The notes beneath the pieces were generated by a model. That model worked only from the letters and a program-made list of their open reading frames with translations, ran no database searches and was not told the origin of the DNA. Positions 16,166-25,110 of a stretch of DNA of 48,361 nt are shown here, piece by piece (positions within the stretch are counted from its first letter, which is position 1; every line of letters starts with the position of its first letter). The position numbers and the translations under genes were made by a program. The DNA comes from JBCCEV01 sp039030125 (lineage in GTDB: Bacteria > Pseudomonadota > Gammaproteobacteria > Ga0077536): NCBI GenBank assembly GCA_039030125.1, contig JBCCEV010000006.1, positions 1 to 48,361 of the forward strand, read 5' to 3'.

Positions 16166-18324
16166 TAATAATTCTCGATCGCGAAGCGATCGTCGAGATC
16201 CGTGGGCAACCGCATATCGGTCTCGCTATCGATATTGATCAAATAGGCATCGGCATGGGGAGCGCGTAATGTTGCGACCAGTGGTTTGGCCCACGAACGA
16301 TTGAGGATCACTCCGCCCCCGGCGCGGTAATCGATCGCGATAGCCTCCAAATCGCTCTGATTAACGAACAAATTGATTGGCGCCCCATTGGCGCCTGATC
16401 GAATCAAGGTCGTGTTCTTAGCCTGCAGACCGTGCGCGAACCAGATCCCATTGGATGCTGCCTGAATGCGAAATATCTCTTTGCTAATATTTGAAAACGC
16501 ACCGTTTAGCACCGTCCAACTGCCTCCCTTCAGTTTGCCGTGCTGCCCGAATGCCGTAGCGGTTTGCGCGATGCTCACGCGATAAAAAATATTCGCAAGC
16601 GCGTTGAAGCTACCGACCGACACGGCTGTGTTGGCGTCCCGCACGGTAAAGTCGACAAACAAATTTTCTGAACACTGTTGGCGCGATAACTGGCCTAAAC
16701 CCAGAGCCGTCTGCCCGCCCTCGATAGCGATGTCGTAAAAATGATTGGATTGCGTCGCATGCCCTATTTTGGGGTCGTTTTCGAGCGACACGACCGTTGC
16801 GCCGGCGCTGCGATCAACAAAACGCAAACCTTGAATGTGTGCATAAGCCAGCCCTTGGGTTGAGAACAGTGTGCCGCCGCTGCCAATCAAACGTGTCGTT
16901 TGCGAGCCATGTCCAATGAGCGCACCGCCCACCGGGTGAATCCGACCTCGCTTGCTGTCATTCCAGCGAATGGGCTCGCCCAGCCGGTAATCTCCAGCCG
17001 GGATATAGATCCGGTTAGACGCTCTGAAAGCTTTTGCAAACGCTGGCGAATCGTCCACCTCATCGTTTGCGACGGCCCCAAAATCTATTACGCTGCGCAT
17101 CCCTTCAGGGGCTGAATTAAAGCGCGGGCGTACTAAGGGCTCAGGGATCGCGATATCCAATGGATCATTATCGAAAAGTGCTTGCGAATCGCCAATGGCC
17201 TCAATTTCTTTGTATGCACGTTGTCCAGGAACGGGGTTGTCATGCTTAGCGGCGTAGCGTTCGTGGGAAAAAATCAACCGTGAGGATTCTAGATCCTCAC
17301 TCGGCCGCCAGGGCGCGCGAGTTGTGTTGGCGATCCCAACGGCCTTGAACCGCTGACCGGCAGAGAAATTCACAGCCCGCCCAACGCCGCGATCCGAGCT
17401 ATTGCCGATTAGACGTAATCGGCCTTGACCTGCGTAATTTGCGAAAAAGCTTCTACCCTCGCCTGAGACATCCCATGCGCCGGCGGAATTCACAATGCTG
17501 ATATCAACCTGATCGGTAGTAGGTGGCACGAAAACAAAGGCCGACGGTTTGCCAACCAAACCGCGCTCACCCTCACTGCGTACGTTGATGATTTGGTGTT
17601 CGTAACCGACGGGCGGCGCGCTATCGATCCTGAAATCGGCCAAGCCACGGGTGCGTTGGACCCCGGTACCCACAATTTTCAATAGCCCTGATCGAGTCCA
17701 AACGTGCGCATAACTTCTGATATCGGAGCCACCGTCAACGCCTGAATTAGTGATGTTGCCGCCGACGATGGTTAACGTCGAATCCGGATGGTCTTGGACA
17801 ATTTGCGCGCCAACGCGAGCGAGACCGTTGAAGAAGTTCCCCTGCAGACGCGTGTTTCCAGGCGCCTCAAGCTCGACGCTACCGCCCTCAAAGAAACTGT
17901 CCTGGACATCGAGCATTTGCTCGCCGTCGCCTTCAACACGTAAGTTCACTCCATCGCGACCGCGAAAGCCGGTGAACCGCAAACCGGCGATACTGATATA
18001 GGCGTTGTTGCGAACAATCAGGAGCGGTTGGCCGCGATTCAGAGGCACCAGCGAGGTTTCCATGCGATCGATGCCGTGAAGAAAAACCGCCTCGCGCCCT
18101 GTAATCACGAGCGGGTTATCAATCGTGTATTTGCCAGGTGGCAAGTAGTTGTAGGCCCCTAAATCTTCGGCAGTGAGACGCCGATTTGCTGCTAGCGTCG
18201 CGAACTCGTCATATGACTTGGGCCACCAGCGCTTACGGAGTTCCTCGCCGTCGCCCGCAGTTGCAGCGCTTGCGGCCAACGGGGTTAAAACCGCCAGGAT
18301 TGAAAGCAAGGCCCAGGTGCGCAT
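16165..18324 (-). CDS. Exported parallel beta-helix protein (pectate-lyase-3-like)
   Basis: A 719-residue secreted protein. The ATG at 18324 gives a clean signal peptide (RTWALLSILAVLTPLAASAA); an in-frame start 123 bp upstream would bury it behind a second hydrophobic stretch. After the signal there are two right-handed helix regions. The first, residues about 60-340, has PPGKYTIDNPLVITG and short repeated turns of small and Asn residues. The second, about 400-719, begins SVIDFGAVANDEVDDSPAF and IYIPAGDYRLGEPI, the opening of pectate-lyase-3/GH28-like helices. Such proteins bind or cleave acidic polysaccharide. No catalytic triad could be picked with confidence, so it could be a lyase, hydrolase, epimerase or a structural binder. 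It heads the operon part that leads to the GT4 and oxidoreductase. Confidence 0.78.
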   Translation of the reverse strand: MRTWALLSILAVLTPLAASAATAGDGEELRKRWWPKSYDEFATLAANRRLTAEDLGAYNYLPPGKYTIDNPLVITGREAVFLHGIDRMETSLVPLNRGQPLLIVRNNAYISIAGLRFTGFRGRDGVNLRVEGDGEQMLDVQDSFFEGGSVELEAPGNTRLQGNFFNGLARVGAQIVQDHPDSTLTIVGGNITNSGVDGGSDIRSYAHVWTRSGLLKIVGTGVQRTRGLADFRIDSAPPVGYEHQIINVRSEGERGLVGKPSAFVFVPPTTDQVDISIVNSAGAWDVSGEGRSFFANYAGQGRLRLIGNSSDRGVGRAVNFSAGQRFKAVGIANTTRAPWRPSEDLESSRLIFSHERYAAKHDNPVPGQRAYKEIEAIGDSQALFDNDPLDIAIPEPLVRPRFNSAPEGMRSVIDFGAVANDEVDDSPAFAKAFRASNRIYIPAGDYRLGEPIRWNDSKRGRIHPVGGALIGHGSQTTRLIGSGGTLFSTQGLAYAHIQGLRFVDRSAGATVVSLENDPKIGHATQSNHFYDIAIEGGQTALGLGQLSRQQCSENLFVDFTVRDANTAVSVGSFNALANIFYRVSIAQTATAFGQHGKLKGGSWTVLNGAFSNISKEIFRIQAASNGIWFAHGLQAKNTTLIRSGANGAPINLFVNQSDLEAIAIDYRAGGGVILNRSWAKPLVATLRAPHADAYLINIDSETDMRLPTDLDDRFAIENY

Positions 18325-18364
18325 TACACGCCTACTGTAAAATAACGGCTTTGAGATTTTGGCT

Positions 18365-18381
18365 CTAACGCCCACCGTTAG
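18365..18381. promoter_or_regulatory. Inverted repeat in the divergent gap between beta-helix and sulfotransferase genes
   Basis: CTAACG (18365-18370), five bases, then CGTTAG (18376-18381), flanked by GCT and CGAGC that could extend the stem with one unpaired base. It sits in the 85-bp space between two start codons on opposite strands, where both promoters should lie, so it could be an operator or a 5' leader hairpin. No consensus -10/-35 pair could be fixed. Confidence 0.3.
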
Positions 18382-18409
18382 CGAGCTGGCGAGCAAACAA
18401 CACACAACG

Positions 18410-19405
18410 ATGAAATCATTAGTGACCCAAAGCGTATTGGTACGCAAATGTAATTCCGCTTACTTTAGATACCGGCGCAACCGCTGGCGTTGGTCGCCAA
18501 AGTTTAAGGCCACTGCCAATGTCAAAATTGATCGCCCGATCTATCTGCTCGGCACCCAAGGGGGTGGTCTTACACTACTTTCGAGGATCCTCCATCGCCA
18601 CCGGGCATCGATTTCGGTAACTGGCGACCATCACAATTGGGCGGGCGACGATGAAACACAGAATGTACTACAGGCAATCTTACCAGAGCGATTGGGTTGG
18701 CGACGCGTCGATGTTCCCGGTTTCGACTCGGCCGACCACAATTGGCTTTATGCCAACGATGCATTCCTTCCACATTATCGTGAACGCGGCTTTCAGGACG
18801 AGGCGCAACTAGCCGCCGACTACAAGACGGTGTTGCGAAGGATCATAGCGCTCAACGGCGCGCAAGAAACGGGTGCAACTCGCTTTATTGACAAAAGCCA
18901 GTCGCTGACGGTGCGGGTTGGCCTAGTACGACGCCTATTAACCGGATGCAATCCCAAGTTCGTACTCATCACGCGCGATCCCACCGCTCTAACCTGGCGG
19001 GCGGTCACCCACGATCGGATTATTTCTGGGCTGAAATGCAGCCAGGAGGAAAAATTCGAACTTGCGGTACAACATTGGGCGAATAGCTTTCAAGCGGCCC
19101 TGGAAGATCGCGAGGACGATCTCAAAATCTGGAAATTCGAAGACTTGCTGGCAGATCCCCCTCAGGTCATCGAGGAGATCTGCCAACACGTCGAGCTTGC
19201 TTACGATCCTGCGATACTGCCGGGCCCAAACGATGAAGTGCCTTGGGGCTCAGCGTTCGATGCGTTCAACAAGCGCAAATGGTATCCCATGCGCCCGAAC
19301 GTGAGCTCAGGCTACCTGGAAGACATGCCATCTTGGGCCAAAGCTCACCTCAATGAACGCGCCGGCGAGTTGATCCACAAATTGGGTTATCAAACCCATG
19401 TCTAG
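18410..19405 (+). CDS. Sulfotransferase family protein
   Basis: Predicted cytoplasmic PAPS-dependent sulfotransferase of 331 residues if started at the ATG at 18410; a TTG 51 bp upstream is an alternative. The PAPS 5'-phosphosulfate loop is seen in IYLLGTQGGGLTLLSRIL, a variant of the usual P.F..G..RSGTT.L motif in which the Arg-Ser is Gln-Gly. The 3'-phosphate region is KFVLITRDPTALTWRAV, with the conserved RDP. RFIDKSQSL matches the lysine-bearing strand before it. The gene is on the plus strand inside a minus-strand locus and ends 6 bp from the convergent polymerase stop. By context it would sulfate a sugar of the repeat unit. The family call is good; the altered loop adds some doubt about activity. 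Confidence 0.72.
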   Translation: MKSLVTQSVLVRKCNSAYFRYRRNRWRWSPKFKATANVKIDRPIYLLGTQGGGLTLLSRILHRHRASISVTGDHHNWAGDDETQNVLQAILPERLGWRRVDVPGFDSADHNWLYANDAFLPHYRERGFQDEAQLAADYKTVLRRIIALNGAQETGATRFIDKSQSLTVRVGLVRRLLTGCNPKFVLITRDPTALTWRAVTHDRIISGLKCSQEEKFELAVQHWANSFQAALEDREDDLKIWKFEDLLADPPQVIEEICQHVELAYDPAILPGPNDEVPWGSAFDAFNKRKWYPMRPNVSSGYLEDMPSWAKAHLNERAGELIHKLGYQTHV

Positions 19406-19411
19406 GGTAGG

Positions 19412-20950
19412 CTAGGTGTTCTGGCGATTACGCCCAAACAGGTTCATTACCGCGTGTAGCACCAACAAAATCGCCATTACACGACCCATTTTCCCTACCT
19501 GCAGCCCGAACCCGGCCTCAAATCGGAGAACAAAAAAGTAAGCGGTCATGAGCAGCAATATGAACCGCGGCGCGGTCATCAAGCCTTGCAGACGACCGAC
19601 ATAGCCTAAACCCACGCCAATCCCAATCATTCCCACCACCACGCCGAGAACACCAAAGTTCCAATAGAACTCGCCGAGCTGCGAAGCCGGCACATACGTC
19701 AATTTCGACGCCGATAAGCCAAACTCGTGATTGAATAACTGGCCGGTAGCGATCTGCGGTTTGTTTGGCCATACCGCGCGCGGGATAAATGAATAGATAG
19801 CCCGCATCAGCGTTTTGCCATTCTGATATCCGACGTCGATGCCGGTGCGGCCAACAATAATGTCAATATAAGCGCGAGCATTGACCCGGTCACTGAGCTT
19901 ACGAAGACTGCTCTCAATGACACTACGCTCATCTTTCTCAACGGCCTTTCCGGCTTGCTCCGCGAGGAACGCTTGCGTCGCCTCAATATCCGCCAAGGCC
20001 TCAAGCCTGGTGCCGTCACGGATTTGCAAATACTCCAATCGATAAACGCTGAAATACATTTGATAAGGCACGAACAGAACCACGGCGACGATGATCCATT
20101 TCAGCTCGACGCGCCCGCGAATGAAAAACGCGCCAAGAATAATAAGCGCAATCAAACGAAAAGAGACTTCCTTGGTGTTGGCAAAAAAACCGAGAAATAG
20201 CTCCAACACAATGACGCCCGCCAAGATTGACCAGAGTAAGCCACGGCGATAACCCATCAGAGCCAGATAAATAAAAATCGCCGAGCACATCATCGGAAAC
20301 GTTTTAATGTTGGAGGCAATATTGAGCGGTATACCCAATATGTGGGTGGGCGTCGCACCGGGTTTAAGCGATAAAAAATAAGCCGACGAAATGATGGTCG
20401 TTGGAACCCAAACGGCGAACGCGACCCAAAATAATGCCTTGAGCTGCCATTCCCGCGCCAAAAAACGGGACCGCGACGGCATCAGCTTTTGCACCGCGTA
20501 ATAGCCCAAGATTGCTGAGATCGCGCCGACGTAGACGACCAGATCGCCCAAATTGATCAATCCCGATAAGGCCTGCTGATCGGCGATAAAAATCAAAGTG
20601 TTTTCACTCGGACTGTAAATCGCGCCCAACAAGGACGAGAAACCGAACATCGCAAAGAACCACAACATGAACAGCACCAATAGCCGGTACTGGGGAGCGC
20701 GCAGAAAGAACACCGGAATGATGCAAATTTCAAGTAGCGCAACGCCGTACAGGGCGCGCGAAAAGGGCACGTCGGGACTCATGGCCCAGGTCACAATGAC
20801 GAGTGTTACCGCGGCCACGGAAAAGATTCCGTAAGCCGCAGCCCGCGGGCGCGTATCAATCGCCACCGGGCTGGCGGGTGATGCCAACGGGCTGCGTGGT
20901 TGGCGCAACCGGACCGAAGGAACCTCTTCCAAACTCAGTGACTGGCTCAC
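19412..20950 (-). CDS. Wzy-like oligosaccharide repeat-unit polymerase
   Basis: A 512-residue inner-membrane protein with about eleven hydrophobic segments after a 35-residue cytoplasmic N-terminal stretch. A long polar loop near residues 300-380 (LEYLQIRDGTRLEALADIE and following) is typical of O-antigen/EPS polymerases. The C-terminal half has PRAVWPNKPQIATGQLFNHE, and GEFYWNFGVLGVVVGMIG resembles the conserved E.....G..G end of OAPol-type proteins. It would join undecaprenyl-linked repeat units in the periplasm. It starts at GTG 20950, overlapping the CgeB-like stop by 4 bp (GTGA). Wzy proteins share little sequence, so the call rests on topology, the C-terminal motif and the presence of flippase, chain-length and export genes in the same locus. 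Confidence 0.8.
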   Translation of the reverse strand: MSQSLSLEEVPSVRLRQPRSPLASPASPVAIDTRPRAAAYGIFSVAAVTLVIVTWAMSPDVPFSRALYGVALLEICIIPVFFLRAPQYRLLVLFMLWFFAMFGFSSLLGAIYSPSENTLIFIADQQALSGLINLGDLVVYVGAISAILGYYAVQKLMPSRSRFLAREWQLKALFWVAFAVWVPTTIISSAYFLSLKPGATPTHILGIPLNIASNIKTFPMMCSAIFIYLALMGYRRGLLWSILAGVIVLELFLGFFANTKEVSFRLIALIILGAFFIRGRVELKWIIVAVVLFVPYQMYFSVYRLEYLQIRDGTRLEALADIEATQAFLAEQAGKAVEKDERSVIESSLRKLSDRVNARAYIDIIVGRTGIDVGYQNGKTLMRAIYSFIPRAVWPNKPQIATGQLFNHEFGLSASKLTYVPASQLGEFYWNFGVLGVVVGMIGIGVGLGYVGRLQGLMTAPRFILLLMTAYFFVLRFEAGFGLQVGKMGRVMAILLVLHAVMNLFGRNRQNT

Positions 20951-21948
20951 GGGCCACTCAAGCTCAATAGCGTCGCGAGCCGTTGCTGGTAGGTGTGGTC
21001 GCGATGCGCCCTAGCCTGCGCGGCACGCCCCATTTCGGTTCGCACATCCTCATTGGCCAGATAAAAATCGATTTTCTCCTTGAGTTCATTCAGCGTCCGG
21101 TAGGTGTCGATCTCTTTACCGATCTCGAAATGATCCGCAACCGTGTCGTTATGGGTGATCAACTGGCAGGCGCCGCAACCGGCGACCTCAAACGCCCGGG
21201 CATTGAGACTTTGCACCTCACCAAAATGTAGCGTGTTGACCACAATTTTCGAATTGGAGAGCGCTTTAGATTTTTCCTCTTCAAAAATGCTCCGACCCAT
21301 CACTTTCTCCGGGATCCGGTTGATTAACCAGTCCGGCACCGGCCCCCAAACGCGCAGGTCGTAATCAACCAGGCTTTCGAGGATCCGCTGGCGATAGTAG
21401 TAAAGACTGCCATAAGTACAGATATCCGCGCCCAGAACCCGGCGCACCTCAGGATCAGGGAGGCATGATTTATGGACGTCCGGGTTGCACGCTTCGGCGA
21501 GATAGTGCGCGTTCAGACCGCACAAATCCCTGAGATGGCCAAGCAGATAATGATCTTTAACAAAGATCGCGTCGTAAGGCGCGCCGATCAAATATTGACG
21601 GCCAAGCGTGGTCATTTGATCCTGGCACCAGCACACCACCGGGACGCGGCACTCTTGCTTAATCTTCGCAATGCCCTTGGGTGATACCATGCTCCCTAAC
21701 AAAGCGAGCACCAAATCGGGCTGGTATTCCCAGATCTTTGCAATCAGCCGCGACTCTTGGATGCGCTCTGGCTCGCGCAAGAAACGTCGCGCTACACTAT
21801 TGGCAATGCGTGCCGCTTGCTTGGGCAAGTGGATTAAGTCGTTAGCATTATGATGAACAACCTCGTGCCGCATCGCCCTAAGCGTTGCAAGCACATGTCG
21901 CTCCATCGTGTCGGGCGCGGGAGCGGCCCCTATAAAGAATATTCGCAT
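20947..21948 (-). CDS. CgeB-like glycosyltransferase
   Basis: A 333-residue GT-B-type protein. Its N-terminus (MRIFFIGAAPAPDTMERHV) and the middle VPVVCWCQDQMTTLG, followed by PYDAIFVKDHYLLGHLRDL, match the CgeB/spore-coat glycosyltransferase group. The donor half has SNSKIVVNTLHFGEVQSLNAR, then FEVAGCGACQLITHNDTVADHF and a C-terminal region (EDVRTEMGRAAQARAHRDHTY). This is the pattern of the Glyco_trans_1_2 domain. It would add one sugar to the repeat unit in the cytoplasm. It is coupled to the polymerase by a 4-bp overlap and runs divergently from the flippase gene across a 74-bp gap. Confidence 0.82.
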   Translation of the reverse strand: MRIFFIGAAPAPDTMERHVLATLRAMRHEVVHHNANDLIHLPKQAARIANSVARRFLREPERIQESRLIAKIWEYQPDLVLALLGSMVSPKGIAKIKQECRVPVVCWCQDQMTTLGRQYLIGAPYDAIFVKDHYLLGHLRDLCGLNAHYLAEACNPDVHKSCLPDPEVRRVLGADICTYGSLYYYRQRILESLVDYDLRVWGPVPDWLINRIPEKVMGRSIFEEEKSKALSNSKIVVNTLHFGEVQSLNARAFEVAGCGACQLITHNDTVADHFEIGKEIDTYRTLNELKEKIDFYLANEDVRTEMGRAAQARAHRDHTYQQRLATLLSLSGP

Positions 21949-21978
21949 CGTCCGCGTAATTTGGTGCTGAACGACCAG

Positions 21979-21989
21979 CCGCTAGGCGG
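21979..21989. promoter_or_regulatory. Short palindrome in the CgeB-like / flippase divergent gap
   Basis: CCGC-TAG-GCGG at 21979-21989 lies midway in the 74-bp gap (21949-22022) between two divergent starts. The gap must carry both promoters. The palindrome could be a shared operator, but its short arms make this weak. No clear -10/-35 pair was seen. Confidence 0.25.
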
Positions 21990-22022
21990 TCTTATCGGTG
22001 CTGTCCATGATTTAGATCGCCT

Positions 22023-23294
22023 ATGAAATCCAGGCTACTCGGTGACATGATCTGGTTGGGTGCTGCTCAAGTACTTGCCCTGTTGGCCCGTCTTGTCGGG
22101 ATCCGGGTGCTGACCGAAGTATTACCCGCTCACATCTATGGTGAGATGGGCCTCATGCTCGCCATCTCGGCTTTCGGCATCGCTCTTTTTGCGAATCCAC
22201 TCATCCAGGCTGCCATGCGTCATTTCGCGGATGCCAAGCGCAATGATTCTCTCGCTCACTTTCGTTCTATAACGATTCGAATTGTACAGCTCTCGGCCGC
22301 ACTATTCGCCCTTTTGCTATGCGTCGCGGGCTTTTTATGGGCGGAGTATTTGGGCCGTTCACCGGCAGCAGTTGTGTTCCTGCTCGTTGCCATATTCACG
22401 GTGCTCGATATCTCAAGGATCTATGAAGTTGGAATTTTGAACGTTGCACACCGACAACGCGTGATGGCGGCGTGGAATATCGCTGATGCATGGGCCCGGC
22501 CGTTTGCCGCCGCACTGGTTGTGATGCTCGCGGGAGCGACCACGACCGCCGTGTTTATCGGTTACGCACTGGCGGTGTTGATCGTCTATGCGATTTTTTG
22601 GCGGATCGCCGCGCAACCTGTAGCGGCACCAAGCCGAGCGGCAACCGACGTGCGACTCCACAAACAACTTATCGACTATGCGCTGCCATTGGCGCCGGTT
22701 GCTTTGTTTGGATGGACCATTGGGGTCGCGGATCGCTTCGTACTTGCCCATCAAGACGGACCGGCGAGTGCAGGGATCTACATTGCGGCCTACGGTTTGG
22801 CAAGCGCGCCATTTCTCGCTCTGAGCAAAATCTTCGTCGATCTTTTTCGCCCACGGCTTTTCGATAGCCATGCTGAGCAGAATCGGCGCCGGATACGAGC
22901 CTTGCTCACGAATTGGGGACTCGCCTTTGCCGCCGCCGGTGGCGCGGGGCTCTATCTAGTCACGCTCTTGGTCGAACCTCTGGTCGAACTGGCCTTGGCC
23001 AAAAGTTTTAGCGCCGCGGCTGACCTGATCCCTTGGGTTTGTCTCGCCTACTTCATCAAAGGCTTGCAAGCAATCTTTGAAACCGAGTTACTCGCCCAAA
23101 AACGCACTCAGGCGATGCTGGTGATGCAAGGTTTAAGTGCCGTTGGCGCACTAATTAGTTATTTGCTTTTAATTCCCCCTTACGGCGCGATGGGAGCGGC
23201 ATGGGGCACTGTGGCCAGCTTTGCATTTTCTCTTTTAGTATCAGCATATCTTGCCTATCGACCAAGCACCTCAGCGCCTATGGAAACACCATGA
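22023..23294 (+). CDS. Wzx-like oligosaccharide flippase (MOP superfamily)
   Basis: A 423-residue inner-membrane protein with about twelve hydrophobic segments that should flip undecaprenyl-linked repeat units to the periplasm. The N-terminus MKSRLLGDMIWLGAAQVLAL, then VGIRVLTEVLPAHIYGEMGL, is the standard opening of polysaccharide flippases (helix, then ..T..L....YG). It ends with AMGAAWGTVASFAFSLLVS, the usual G..GAA......F......Y pattern. It is the first gene of a two-gene plus-strand unit and overlaps the FkbM methyltransferase start by 4 bp (ATGA). Confidence 0.88.
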   Translation: MKSRLLGDMIWLGAAQVLALLARLVGIRVLTEVLPAHIYGEMGLMLAISAFGIALFANPLIQAAMRHFADAKRNDSLAHFRSITIRIVQLSAALFALLLCVAGFLWAEYLGRSPAAVVFLLVAIFTVLDISRIYEVGILNVAHRQRVMAAWNIADAWARPFAAALVVMLAGATTTAVFIGYALAVLIVYAIFWRIAAQPVAAPSRAATDVRLHKQLIDYALPLAPVALFGWTIGVADRFVLAHQDGPASAGIYIAAYGLASAPFLALSKIFVDLFRPRLFDSHAEQNRRRIRALLTNWGLAFAAAGGAGLYLVTLLVEPLVELALAKSFSAAADLIPWVCLAYFIKGLQAIFETELLAQKRTQAMLVMQGLSAVGALISYLLLIPPYGAMGAAWGTVASFAFSLLVSAYLAYRPSTSAPMETP

Positions 23295-24181
23295 AACGTC
23301 GTATCGCTTTTCCTTTGCTACGGCTCCTGGGGCACCAACGTTGGTTGCGAGTCGGGATCCGAAACAGAATTTGCCGAGCCTTTCTCAAACCCGACGGCGT
23401 CGTTGACTTTCCTTTTACGAAACCGTTCTTCGGATTCAGATACCGAGGCAATCTACGCTCGACCATTGATTGGACGGTTTACTTCTTCGGCGTCTACGAG
23501 CGATCTGAAATTGAATTCATCACCCAGTTGCCTGGAGCAACGACGAGTACGATACTCGATATCGGGGCCAATGTTGGACACCACACACTTGCGTTCGCAG
23601 CGCATTATCATCACGTGCACTCGTTCGAACCCTACCCGGTGGTGCGCGAGGTCCTGTCTCAGAGGATCATCGATAACAACATCGGGAACGTCACAATCCA
23701 TCCCTTTGGAGTCAGCAACCAAGACGACCGCTTACGCTTCTATCCGCCAGGTGAACGAAACCTCGGCACCGGCTCATTCGTTTCCGGACACGCACAAAAC
23801 AACCCGCACGATTCTGATATAACGCTTGAGGTGATCGTCGGCGACTCGTATGTCCAACGCGAAAATTTCACCAACATTGGCGCCATCAAAATCGATATCG
23901 AAGGCTTCGAAAGACAGGCGCTTGAGGGTCTACACGACACCCTAGAAAAATTCAGGCCCTACGTTGTGATGGAATATTCATCCAGTACGCGCGCAAGCTT
24001 TGTAACGGAGGCTGACTTTCGCGCCCTGCTTCCTAAAGACTATGAAATCAGAACGATGGAAGTGGATCGCCGATTCGCCGTGCTGTTCAACCGTCCCCAA
24101 TGCCAACTGACGCCGTTCAATTTTAAACGCGAGCAGGTGAGCTTGTTGCTCTATCCCAAAGAACGCCCGGTTAACGCTTAA
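23291..24181 (+). CDS. FkbM-family SAM-dependent methyltransferase
   Basis: A 296-residue protein from the ATG at 23291, which overlaps the flippase stop by 4 bp; earlier in-frame starts lie inside the flippase gene. The SAM-binding Rossmann part has STILDIGANVGHHTLAFA (motif I), HSFEPYPVVREVL (motif II, acidic residue for ribose binding) and NIGAIKIDIEGFERQALEG, the K.D.EG signature of FkbM. The C-terminus has RPYVVMEYSSS. It would methylate a sugar hydroxyl or another group of the EPS. Its 3' end overlaps the convergent SGNH-like gene by 11 bp. Confidence 0.9.
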   Translation: MKRRIAFPLLRLLGHQRWLRVGIRNRICRAFLKPDGVVDFPFTKPFFGFRYRGNLRSTIDWTVYFFGVYERSEIEFITQLPGATTSTILDIGANVGHHTLAFAAHYHHVHSFEPYPVVREVLSQRIIDNNIGNVTIHPFGVSNQDDRLRFYPPGERNLGTGSFVSGHAQNNPHDSDITLEVIVGDSYVQRENFTNIGAIKIDIEGFERQALEGLHDTLEKFRPYVVMEYSSSTRASFVTEADFRALLPKDYEIRTMEVDRRFAVLFNRPQCQLTPFNFKREQVSLLLYPKERPVNA

Positions 24182-25109
24182 CGATTCGTGCCAATTGTTT
24201 CGCGACGGCTTCGGAGTGCCGTAACTGACAGCGCTCAAGCAGGTGGTACTGCGTATCGAAGAAGCAATCGCGCGGGTATTGGGATAAATTCTCAAGCGCG
24301 AAGAACCGGTGCTGGCGATTGGAAAAAAATACGCCAATTTCATCCACCACCTCTTCGCTGATTGGCTCATCGTCAAATGTTGTCGGTAATCCTCCGACCA
24401 CGAGAACACTGTGTTCGTCGGCCCAATGCAGGAAATCATTAACCGCCCGCCCCCCGATGGACTGAGGGTCGACTGTCCCAGTCTCTGGACCGGCCCAAGT
24501 AAAATTTTGGATATAGTCACGGTAGGGTTTGGCACGCTCAAACGTACGGCCGGACTCGTCGCCCTGCTCAGTCAGATCACTCGCCGAGTAACGCCGACCG
24601 ATGCCAAGTTGGGCTAAGACCATCTCCCCAACAGAGGAAATTAAATCGGGCAGGTCAAAATAAAACAACGCCGAAATACGCTTTCGCCAAGCAAAACCGT
24701 ACAGTGCCTGCTTATCGTATTGCACTGCAAATGGCACTTCCGCGCCGTCGTTACGCGTACGATTAAGTTGACCGTATTCCAAGGGCAAATAAACCAAATC
24801 GCCCTCTTTAAGCCACGGCTTGAGCTTCTCGAACTGATAGTGGAGCGACAGGTTAGCGGTCACCGAAAGATTGGCACAGGGGCGACCAACAATCGGTTCG
24901 ATACTCTCGCAGCGGTGGCTGAACCGACCGTTACTACCGGCCAGTAAAATGACTTTCTTACCTTGGGCTTTGCTGAGGTAAGCCGTTTTTCTTTCAAAAT
25001 AATCAGCATAGATGCCAATCGTTAACGGCTTATGCAAAACCGAAAAGAACAATGAACCGAATAATAAACACGAGATCAGCGCGGCAATGATGAGCTTCGA
25101 AATACTCAT
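24171..25109 (-). CDS. SGNH-like membrane-anchored protein, partner of MBOAT
   Basis: A 312-residue protein with an N-terminal membrane anchor (LIIAALISCLLFGSLFFSV, residues 6-24) and a periplasmic domain. VILLAGSNGRFSH has a Ser59 in a GSN block like the nucleophile motif of SGNH esterases. Near the end, FFDTQYHL has Asp285 and His289 in the D..xH arrangement of such enzymes (AlgJ/AlgX and DltD-like proteins share this logic). It starts 1 bp after the MBOAT stop, and MBOAT/SGNH pairs O-acylate polysaccharides such as alginate. I infer that it receives an acyl group from the MBOAT protein and puts it on the EPS. The sequence is divergent, so the fold call is moderate. Confidence 0.65.
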   Translation of the reverse strand: MSISKLIIAALISCLLFGSLFFSVLHKPLTIGIYADYFERKTAYLSKAQGKKVILLAGSNGRFSHRCESIEPIVGRPCANLSVTANLSLHYQFEKLKPWLKEGDLVYLPLEYGQLNRTRNDGAEVPFAVQYDKQALYGFAWRKRISALFYFDLPDLISSVGEMVLAQLGIGRRYSASDLTEQGDESGRTFERAKPYRDYIQNFTWAGPETGTVDPQSIGGRAVNDFLHWADEHSVLVVGGLPTTFDDEPISEEVVDEIGVFFSNRQHRFFALENLSQYPRDCFFDTQYHLLERCQLRHSEAVAKQLARIVKR

Positions 25110-25110
25110 A

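Noticed and set aside
18325..18447. Upstream start of the beta-helix gene adding 41 residues
   Set aside because: It would place a second hydrophobic stretch before an already good signal peptide and run into the divergent sulfotransferase start.
23201..23290. Upstream start for the FkbM methyltransferase
   Set aside because: It lies inside the flippase gene; the ATG at 23291 forms a usual 4-bp overlap with the flippase stop.
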